Assembly (NCBI GenBank): GCA_012032575.1
Contig: JAAUSP010000376.1
Location: 1-7,507 of the forward strand
DNA: 7,507 nucleotides
Source: Anaerolineales bacterium
Lineage (GTDB): Bacteria; Chloroflexota; Anaerolineae; 4572-78; J111
Direction of reading: 5' to 3'
The position numbers were made by a program, and so were the translations under genes. Below the pieces are notes generated by a model, which was given only the letters and a program-made list of their open reading frames with translations, was not told where the DNA came from and searched no databases. This document shows, piece after piece, positions 1 through 4,648 of the stretch (positions are counted from its first letter, which is position 1; every line of letters starts with the position of its first letter).

Positions 1-608
1 TCGAAAAACCCACCCCTCCCCCGGGCGAGCCTGCCCCGGATATACCCCAAACCCCCTTGACCATCGAAGGGGCTGATGCCGCCGCCACGGTTCTGCGCCA
101 GCTCATCGAAGAAGCTCGGCAGGCCATCGCAACGCTGCGGGGGATGATGGAGGAAACCCGCCAGGTTTCCGAAGCAGCCTGGGAAGCCACCAAAGAGCAT
201 CGCCTGATTCTGGCCGAAATACGCACCGCCATCCGCCAGTACGAGCGAACCCGTCAAGAGAATAACGCATCGCCCAGCTTTGCGCGTAAGCGCCCGGAGA
301 CTGAGCTACAGCCAACGCGCGGGAACCGCTCTGACGACAGAAACAGGCAGCTTACTCTGGATGTGCTGGCGGGGATGACTATGAATGAAGCCGGGCGCAA
401 ATTTGGCATCAGTCCGGGCCGGGTTAAAACTATCTATATGAACCAATTTTACCGGCTTTATCACTTAAAAGATACCCTGGACTTAAGCCCGGAGGATATC
501 GCCATCATCAGAGGGCACGAACACCCCAATCTTTTGAGCGGGCAAAGGCCCTATGCCGACCACATCCGGGCGCTGCTGGAAAAGATGTGGGACCTTGAGA
601 AGGGCTAA
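1..608 (+). CDS. Coiled-coil / helix-turn-helix protein, 5'-truncated by window edge
   Basis: I do not recognise a named family. The frame is open to the left edge. A TTG at 57 could start a 183-residue protein, but codons 3-56 upstream have no stop and encode a Pro-rich stretch (EKPTPPPGEPAPDIPQTP), so I read this as the C-terminal part of a longer protein. Numbering from the TTG, residues about 10-66 are an Ala/Glu/Arg-rich heptad-like helix, probably a coiled coil. Residues about 98-134 look like a sigma-70 region 4-type HTH, with GRKFGISPGRVKTIYMNQFYRLY as the helix pair. A DNA-binding role is inferred from that. The stop lies 31 nt before the Bax1 nuclease gene on the same strand, so the two are probably co-transcribed. 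It could be an accessory factor of that nuclease or an unrelated regulator. Confidence 0.75.
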   Translation, partial: EKPTPPPGEPAPDIPQTPLTIEGADAAATVLRQLIEEARQAIATLRGMMEETRQVSEAAWEATKEHRLILAEIRTAIRQYERTRQENNASPSFARKRPETELQPTRGNRSDDRNRQLTLDVLAGMTMNEAGRKFGISPGRVKTIYMNQFYRLYHLKDTLDLSPEDIAIIRGHEHPNLLSGQRPYADHIRALLEKMWDLEKG

Positions 609-639
609 CGGCTGAAAATTATCCGCCGGCAGGACGCCA

Positions 640-1908
640 ATGCTCAAAGCCGAACTCATCCGCCCCCGGCTGGACATGCGCAACGGTCAGGTCTGGACCC
701 GCCCTATTCCCGCCGATTATCACTACCTGGGCGTGGCCGCCCACCTGATCGCCTTATTCCATCAGCACGTTGGGCGCAGTCGAGGCGCACTGGCCGAAGC
801 CCTGCGCGATTACGAAGGCGACAGCCTCGATTATCCGGTCATTCGTGGGCTGGCCGCTGTACTGGAAGCTCGCTGCACCTTTGGCAGCGAACCGCCGCTC
901 AATCCGGTTGAACTGCGAGCCGCTCTGTTTCAACAGGGGCCAACCACCTTCAAGCCCGACCTGTTCAGCCAGACCACCCGCGAGCAGGCCCTGGCCGAAA
1001 CCGCCGCCGCCTACCATCTGACTATTGAGCAGCTTGAAACCGCCCTCTTCGCCGACCTGGCCGAGGAGCAAATCCTGCTCGATCCCGGCCAAGCCATCGC
1101 CCCCGGCGACCTGATTGCCCGCTACAACCTGGAACTGGCGCGGGGCTTGCTCTACTGGGCGCGGGAGCTGCGGATTGAAGTGGGGGACGGCTACAAGGAC
1201 ATCTTCAAATTCATCAAGCTGTTTAAGCTGATGTATTCCATCCGGCCAATGGCAGGACAAACTGTGAGTTTGTCCCCTGAGCAAGCTAACAGCTTGCCCA
1301 ACAATCGTTACCACATCACCCTTTACGGCCCGATTTCGCCTTTTGTCAAATCCACCATTCGCTACGGCTTGCAGTTTGCCCGCTTCATGCCGGCCCTGTT
1401 GTTGTGCCAGACCTGGCAGATGGAGGCCGACATCCAACTGCCCAACGTCTCCAGCCGCGAGCCGCACCGCTACACCTTAACCGACCAGACCGAACTGCGA
1501 ACCCACTTCAAAGCCTCCGGCCTGTTCGACAGCCAGCTTGAGGCCGACTTTGCCGCCGAGTTTGAAGAAAAGTACGGCGGTGTCGAGCGAAAATGGGAAC
1601 TCGCCCGCGAGGATGAACTGATCCTGGTTGATGACACCGTGATGATCCCCGACTTTTCTTTCACCCATCGCCAGGATGGCCGGCGAGCGCTGCTGGAAAT
1701 TGTCGGCTTCTGGCAGCCCGATTACCTGCGCCGCAAGCTGGCTAAAGTGCGAGCGGCCAAACGGTCCGATTTGATTTTGCTGGTGTACGAAAGCGCCAAC
1801 GTGGCCGAGGGAACCTTCGAGGCCGTGTCCGCCGGGGAGGTATTAACCTTCAGCCGCAAGCCGGTGCTGAAAGATGTACTCGCCGCCGTCGAGCGCTGCG
1901 CGGTGTAA
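640..1908 (+). CDS. Bax1-like DUF790 nuclease (XPB helicase partner)
   Basis: This complete 422-residue protein matches the DUF790/Bax1 family in length and layout. The N-terminus (residues 1-80) has the family's 'aelirPRl...GVAAHLIALFHQHVG.SRGAL...VIRGLAAVLEARCTF' pattern, and a middle region (about 185-260) contains LYGPIS at 228-233. The C-terminal PD-(D/E)xK-like nuclease core has PDF at 337-339, LLEIVGFW at 351-358 with E353, and YLRRKLAKV at 362-370. From family knowledge, archaeal Bax1 binds the XPB helicase and acts as a structure-specific DNA endonuclease in a helicase-nuclease complex thought to serve DNA repair. No helicase gene is visible here; it may lie upstream of position 1. 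The ATG at 640 follows AGGAC at 631-635 with 4 nt between. The stop overlaps the ATG of the next frame (TAATG). Two perfect hairpins lie inside the gene at 1255-1275 and 1281-1297. Family call is firm; biochemical role is by analogy. Confidence 0.88.
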   Translation: MLKAELIRPRLDMRNGQVWTRPIPADYHYLGVAAHLIALFHQHVGRSRGALAEALRDYEGDSLDYPVIRGLAAVLEARCTFGSEPPLNPVELRAALFQQGPTTFKPDLFSQTTREQALAETAAAYHLTIEQLETALFADLAEEQILLDPGQAIAPGDLIARYNLELARGLLYWARELRIEVGDGYKDIFKFIKLFKLMYSIRPMAGQTVSLSPEQANSLPNNRYHITLYGPISPFVKSTIRYGLQFARFMPALLLCQTWQMEADIQLPNVSSREPHRYTLTDQTELRTHFKASGLFDSQLEADFAAEFEEKYGGVERKWELAREDELILVDDTVMIPDFSFTHRQDGRRALLEIVGFWQPDYLRRKLAKVRAAKRSDLILLVYESANVAEGTFEAVSAGEVLTFSRKPVLKDVLAAVERCAV

Positions 1909-2219
1909 TGCTCGTCAGCCCTGTCATTTCGACCGAAGGGAGAAATCTTTATAGCAAAGTACGCCGGCTGGATAAATTAACCCCGGTCGCCCTGGACCCG
2001 GAAAGCTGCCGGGCCAGCCAGGAGGTTGCTTACTTCACGTACAACGGCGTCTATCTTCAAAGCGATGCGGTCCGGCTGGCCGGCCCTTTGCCCCATCCAT
2101 CATCTTTGACCGAAACAAAAAATAAGTATATCATCCAGGGTGATTTCTCAGGGAGCCGCTTTTGGGCCGGCTGGGTACCGGGTCAAACGAGCTTCCGGGA
2201 TAGGGAGGATGCCGTATGA
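1908..2219 (+). CDS. Doubtful 103-codon frame between bax1-like gene and acyltransferase
   Basis: I recognise no domain. In its favour, the ATG overlaps the Bax1 stop (TAATG), the stop overlaps the likely acyltransferase start (ATGA at 2216-2219), and codons in about 1975-2095 have high GC3 like the host genes. Against it, codons 6-14 are simply the translation of a dispersed intergenic repeat (ISTEGRNLY), the last third is AT-rich and contains a convincing promoter at 2106-2134, and there is no ribosome binding site beyond possible coupling. It could be a short real protein, a decayed gene remnant, or chance. I lean towards non-functional or non-coding. Confidence 0.22.
   Translation: MLVSPVISTEGRNLYSKVRRLDKLTPVALDPESCRASQEVAYFTYNGVYLQSDAVRLAGPLPHPSSLTETKNKYIIQGDFSGSRFWAGWVPGQTSFRDREDAV
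1922..1950. repeat. Dispersed intergenic repeat (tcatttcgaccgaagggagaaatct type)
   Basis: Starting 13 nt after the Bax1 stop, this 29-bp stretch has short inverted arms (atttc at 1926-1930, gaaat at 1942-1946). It is of a type I know from intergenic regions of Chloroflexota and Bacteroidota genomes, where copies are spread between genes and often mistranslated as 'ISTEGRNL' or 'SFRPKGEI'. Only one copy is visible here, so repeat status rests on memory of the motif. Confidence 0.5.
2106..2134 (+). promoter_or_regulatory. Sigma-70/SigA-type promoter for the acyltransferase gene
   Basis: TTGACC (2106-2111) and TATCAT (2129-2134) are separated by 17 bp, each box matching consensus at 5 of 6 positions. 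The stretch is AT-rich within GC-rich DNA. Transcription would start near 2141, giving a leader of about 75 nt. This start point argues against translation beginning at the upstream in-frame ATG at 2140 and favours a start at 2209 or 2216. Confidence 0.6.
2202..2208 (+). promoter_or_regulatory. Shine-Dalgarno AGGGAGG deciding the acyltransferase start
   Basis: AGGGAGG at 2202-2208 abuts the ATG at 2209 with no spacing but lies 7 nt before the ATG at 2216, which is optimal. It therefore points to 2216 as the true start, although that ATG is in a different frame from the catalytic part of the acyltransferase. Confidence 0.6.
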
Positions 2220-2865
2220 GCCTCTACGCCAGTCATTACCCTTTCACCGAAGTAATCCGCAAGCTTTTTTTACCTATATTCACCTTTATTTCCGGCCTCA
2301 AATCAGCGGCGCGCATTATATCCCGCCTGAAGGCGCTTTTCTGCTTACCTCCAACCACGCCAGCCACGCCGATACGGCCATTATTTTTAGCGCCCTGCCG
2401 CCGCACCTCCGTCACCGCGTGGTGGCCGCCGCTGCCCGCGATTACTTTTTTGAGGGCGGCTGGCAGCAAAGCGCCGCCCGCATCCTGTTCAATGCCATCC
2501 CGGTGGATCGGGAGACCACCAAAGGGGAAGACCCGCTGCGGCACGTCGTCCGGGCGCTGGATGAGGGCTACGGCGTGGTCATTTACCCCGAAGGCACCCG
2601 CAGTCAAACCGGCAAGATTGGCCCGTTCCGGCGCGGCGTTGGCCGGCTGATTGCCCTCTTTCCCACTATTCCGGTTATCCCCCTGCGCCTGATTGGCACC
2701 GCTCAAGCCCTGCCCAAAGGCGCCAGCTTTCCCCGCCCCCGTACCGTCCATGTTTATTTCGGCCCGCCCCTCCAGCTCCAGGCCGATTTGAAGAACCGGA
2801 CCACCTGGCAGACCGCCGCCGACGCCGTGCGTGAAGCGGTGCTGCAATTGGAGGCGGATGCGTGA
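2216..2865 (+). CDS. plsC: PlsC-like 1-acylglycerol-3-phosphate acyltransferase with apparent -1 frame break near the N-terminus
   Basis: The protein belongs to the PlsC/LPLAT family, which transfers an acyl group to lysophosphatidate at the inner membrane during phospholipid synthesis. Visible motifs are NHASHAD (H at nt 2356-2358, the HX4D catalytic pair), IPVDRE (substrate-binding region), YPEGTRS (EGTRS at nt 2590-2604) and VIPLRLIGT. The catalytic frame is open from 2140 to 2865 with ATGs at 2140 and 2209. However, the Shine-Dalgarno spacing, promoter position and codon bias favour ATG 2216, which gives MSLYASHYPFTEVIRKLF. A -1 shift in the T7 tract (2265-2271) then joins it to FTYIHLYFRPQISGAHYIPPEG, a typical family N-terminus. 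The joined product is about 217 residues, normal for PlsC. If the shift is not real, translation from 2209 gives 219 residues (stop excluded) with an unusual N-terminus. A subfamily variant with another acyl acceptor cannot be excluded. Confidence 0.85.
2266..2272 (+). other. Slippery heptamer T TTT TTA at the acyltransferase frame break
   Basis: Reading from ATG 2216, the codons are CTT TTT TTA. T TTT TTA (2266-2272) is the same heptamer as the HIV-1 gag-pol slippery site. A -1 slip gives TTT TTT ACC and enters the catalytic frame. I see no clear stimulatory stem just downstream, so an indel in a homopolymer remains at least as likely. Confidence 0.4.
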
Positions 2866-2907
2866 TGCGTGAGCATTCTTCTCACGCATCACGCCTCACG
2901 TATCACG
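2860..2907. repeat. Perfect 14-bp hairpin with duplicated 3' arm over the acyltransferase stop codon
   Basis: The arm GCGTGATGCGTGAG (2860-2873), a 7-nt loop (CATTCTT) and CTCACGCATCACGC (2881-2894) form a perfect 14-bp stem that includes the TGA stop at 2863-2865. The 3' arm is then repeated with one mismatch (2895-2907 against 2881-2893), so the 5' arm can pair with either copy. No T tract follows, so a classical intrinsic terminator is not supported. It may still stop or protect the transcript, or be a mobile palindromic repeat. Confidence 0.7.
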
Positions 2908-2914
2908 GACAGTA

Positions 2915-3002
2915 TAGCTGCTACATAGCTGCTACATAGCTGCTACATAGCTGCTTCCTCACTGCACCGTCACTGCTACGTCACTGCTACGTCACTGCGC
3001 CT
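2915..3002. repeat. Eight in-phase 11-bp tandem repeats, two subtypes
   Basis: Four copies of TAGCTGCTACA (2915, 2926, 2937; the 2948 copy ends TTCC) are followed without any break in phase by four copies of TCACTGCTACG type (2959 ends CACCG; 2970 and 2981 exact; 2992 ends GCGCCT). Shared core is CTGCTAC. The period of 11 bp is close to one DNA helical turn and is not a multiple of 3, so it is not a peptide repeat. The array sits at the junction between GC-rich and AT-rich DNA. Its function is unknown: iteron-like protein-binding array, slippage-derived minisatellite, or insertion hotspot. Confidence 0.8.
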
Positions 3003-3034
3003 TATCGTAAGAGGCATTACATAGAGAAATCTCC

Positions 3035-3063
3035 TTGACGGAGTTGAGGAATGGTTTTATACT
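3035..3063 (+). promoter_or_regulatory. Strong sigma-70/SigA-type promoter upstream of the kinase
   Basis: TTGACG (3035-3040), a 17-bp spacer and TATACT (3058-3063) match consensus at 10 of 12 positions. Transcription would begin near 3070, leaving a leader of about 255 nt before the kinase ATG. The leader contains several dyads, so it may be regulatory, or the promoter may serve a small RNA or lost gene. Confidence 0.55.
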
Positions 3064-3110
3064 GGAATAGGCTGGTAAGTTGGGAAAACGGCTGCATAGA
3101 TTGGGCCAGG

Positions 3111-3210
3111 GCCGGTCTTTTACAGCCAGGTTCTATATAAACCCGCTGTAAACCGGTGTTATACTGCCAGGTGCGGGATAAGATGGAAGATTTTCTGAGT
3201 TATATAGAAC
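3111..3210 (+). other. Structured leader with overlapping dyads upstream of the kinase
   Basis: Three stems can be drawn. CCGG+TTTACAGC (3112-3126, with a 3-nt bulge) pairs with GCTGTAAACCGG (3145-3156). GTTCTATATAA (3130-3140) pairs perfectly with TTATATAGAAC (3200-3210). CCCGC (3142-3146) pairs with GCGGG (3173-3177). The first stem competes with the other two, as in a switching leader. A 20-codon frame (3183-3245, MEDFLSYIEQFQRVNSYIAF) begins inside it after GGGATAAG. No known riboswitch class is recognised. The rest of the kinase leader (3211-3324) holds only a 6-bp hairpin (CCAACT 3287-3292 with AGTTGG 3300-3305) and the ribosome binding site. Confidence 0.4.
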
Positions 3211-3310
3211 AATTCCAGAGAGTCAATAGTTATATTGCTTTTTGAATTTGAGCCTCCAAAGTATTCTTAAAGAATTCTACTACAAGCCAACTATTTCAAA
3301 GTTGGTAAAA

Positions 3311-3317
3311 GAGGTGG
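3311..3317 (+). promoter_or_regulatory. Ribosome binding site of the kinase gene
   Basis: GAGGTGG lies 7 nt before the ATG at 3325, fixing the start. A small hairpin (3287-3305) ends just upstream and leaves the site exposed. Confidence 0.65.
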
Positions 3318-3324
3318 TTTTGTA

Positions 3325-4347
3325 ATGAACGAAATGATTTATCGAGGGCAAACTAGCTCATATCAAATTACTGAGACTAATCCTCTGGCTTATGGTAGAA
3401 TTAGTGTTTTACTTAAAGCTAAGGATGGAAATGGTGGTAGTGTAGTAGTAAAATTATTTCGAGAGGATTTGGAACAGAAACGAGGCGAATACGTTCAAAA
3501 AGATTTTATTAAAGAATTGTTTTCTCTACAAAAATTAGCCCATCCTAATATTCTTCCAATAGTTGATTTCGGTGAAAATACTGGACCGCAATCCGCAACT
3601 TTCTTGGTACTACCGTTTTGCGAGGGCGGGAATCTTAGAAGATTTTTGCTTAACCAAAGCCCATTAACTCTAAATGTAGCATTGCCAATTTTAGAACAGC
3701 TTGCTGTTGCAATCGATTTTGCTCACAGGCAAAGATTTATTCATGGTGACATAAAGCCAGAAAATATCCTTTTCAAAGATGAAAAACAAACTCACCTTTA
3801 CCTTGCAGATTTTGGGATGGCTAAATATTTTCCGGTAGCTGATGAGTTAACTCCACCACCTCCATTAACTCAGGAAGAATTACTAAGTGCTCTTGGCCCA
3901 ACCCTATATTTAAGTCCAGAACAACTGGACGATGGCAAACAGTCTCCAGCATCGGATATATTTGCTTTTTCAATTATTGCGTATGAAATGCTTACAGGGA
4001 AACCGCCTTACGATATTCAGCAATCTACTTACCGTTTACTAAAAGCTAAAATAGAAGGCAATATAATTGATCCATTAGATGTAAACCCACATTTATCTCA
4101 ATCTACGAGAATAGCGTTGTTAAAAGGATTAAGTCTAAACCCTAAAGACCGTCCAGACACGGCGCTAGAATTATGTCAGTTATTAAGAAGCCATACACTT
4201 CCAGAGTCACCCTCGAAAAGCAACTTACACGGTTTTTGGGATTCTTTGACACCTACAAATAAAGTAGCAATCGTTACAGGTACAATCGCAGGAATTACAG
4301 GTGTCATTGTGGCATTGATCAATATTATTCCTGAATTGTTCAAGTAG
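3325..4347 (+). CDS. Hanks-type Ser/Thr protein kinase with C-terminal membrane anchor
   Basis: The 340-residue protein has a kinase domain at about 13-290. Visible elements are VVVK with the ATP-binding lysine K43, the probable alpha-C glutamate E64, the catalytic loop HGDIKPEN (140-147, base D142), DFG (162-164), SPE (197-199), the alpha-F aspartate D211 and the alpha-I arginine R276. HGD replaces HRD, so activation-loop control may be weak. The glycine-rich loop is degenerate: around LAYGRISV (21-28) only one glycine remains. The activation segment carries a Pro run (177-180). A linker (about 291-312) leads to a hydrophobic helix (about 313-335), then a short charged tail, so the kinase should face the cytoplasm on a tail anchor. 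There is no PASTA or other sensor domain. Codons are AT-rich, unlike the left flank, suggesting transfer. An attC-like repeat begins 30 nt downstream. The substrate is unknown; a signalling or defence role is inference. Confidence 0.9.
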   Translation: MNEMIYRGQTSSYQITETNPLAYGRISVLLKAKDGNGGSVVVKLFREDLEQKRGEYVQKDFIKELFSLQKLAHPNILPIVDFGENTGPQSATFLVLPFCEGGNLRRFLLNQSPLTLNVALPILEQLAVAIDFAHRQRFIHGDIKPENILFKDEKQTHLYLADFGMAKYFPVADELTPPPPLTQEELLSALGPTLYLSPEQLDDGKQSPASDIFAFSIIAYEMLTGKPPYDIQQSTYRLLKAKIEGNIIDPLDVNPHLSQSTRIALLKGLSLNPKDRPDTALELCQLLRSHTLPESPSKSNLHGFWDSLTPTNKVAIVTGTIAGITGVIVALINIIPELFK

Positions 4348-4377
4348 AATTTTATAGACATATTGGTGGGGTGCAAT

Positions 4378-4500
4378 ATAACAAAAAATTGTAGCCGAAT
4401 TGCTACCCTTCTTTTTTTGGAAATTGGTTGCGTCCGCGGTGTTGATTTTGGCTTGTAAGTCGGTTTGCCAGCCCGCAATCGGCTAAATTTTGGCGTTATG
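4378..4500 (+). other. attC: Candidate integron attC recombination site (VCR-like)
   Basis: The ends of this 123-nt stretch are imperfect inverted repeats with attC architecture. ATAAC (4378-4382) pairs with GTTAT (4495-4499), the R boxes. AAAATT (4385-4390) pairs with AATTTT (4486-4491). TAGCCGA (4392-4398) pairs with TCGGCTA (4479-4485), and TTGC (4400-4403) with GCAA (4475-4478), the L boxes. A4399 is an unpaired extrahelical base in the 5' arm, a hallmark that sets strand choice in real attC sites. The right end GGCGTTATG, CCGCGGTG (4434-4441) and TTGCCAGCCC (4465-4474) resemble the Vibrio cholerae VCR as I remember it. The site begins 30 nt after the kinase stop, the usual cassette position. 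No integrase gene is in the window, and the R core GTTATGT departs from strict GTTRRRY. Confidence 0.6.
4391..4418 (+). terminator. Possible intrinsic terminator after the kinase gene
   Basis: A short stem GTAGC (4391-4395) / GCTAC (4402-4406) with a 6-nt loop is followed by CCTTC and seven T (4412-4418). The 5-bp stem is weak, and its bases overlap the 5' arm of the attC-like site, so the two structures exclude each other. Confidence 0.4.
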
Positions 4501-4557
4501 TTTTTTCTCGGCGGACAGGTTATACACACTTGGAGCAAAGTCAGATTTGATGTGGCA

Positions 4558-4585
4558 TTGACTATAACCCAGTTTACTCTATAAT
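4558..4585 (+). promoter_or_regulatory. Near-consensus promoter of the restriction-modification operon
   Basis: TTGACT (4558-4563), a 16-bp spacer and TATAAT (4580-4585) match consensus at 11 of 12 positions. Transcription would start near 4592, about 57 nt before the methyltransferase ATG at 4649. It lies after the attC-like site, so the R-M operon carries its own promoter and would not depend on an upstream cassette promoter. I see no C-protein gene or clear operator. Confidence 0.7.
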
Positions 4586-4648
4586 CAGTTGTATTGTTAA
4601 AGACTCATTCGACACGGTTAAGTAAGAAAATTGAACTGTAGGCAGGGT

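Noticed and set aside
754..1467. Long open frame of 237 codons on the minus strand inside the Bax1-like gene
   Set aside because: It is a shadow of GC-rich coding; the plus-strand frame has clear DUF790 motifs and the minus product has no recognisable domain.
2140..2208. Acyltransferase start at ATG 2140
   Set aside because: It sits at or before the predicted transcription start of the 2106-2134 promoter, lacks a ribosome binding site, and adds residues unlike family N-termini.
2236..2892. 218-codon minus-strand frame across the acyltransferase
   Set aside because: It is antisense to PlsC motifs NHASHAD and EGTRS, with Gly/Gln-rich low-information sequence.
2915..3002. CRISPR array
   Set aside because: The 11-bp units are directly adjacent with no spacers.
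3051..3140. 29-codon frame starting at ATG 3051
   Set aside because: Its start codon lies in the promoter spacer, before the -10 box of the strong promoter at 3035-3063, and the product matches nothing I know.
3111..3164. Second attC site upstream of the kinase
   Set aside because: The right arm ends in GGTGTTATAC, but the left arm lacks the matching AAC box, so the structure does not meet attC architecture.
4176..4538. 120-codon minus-strand frame over the kinase end and attC-like region
   Set aside because: It overlaps the kinase C-terminus and the structured non-coding repeat, and has no domain.
4631..4648. TTG start for the methyltransferase
   Set aside because: The ATG at 4649 has a purine-rich site upstream and gives MKQLTLNF, a natural start; the TTG extension adds only six residues.
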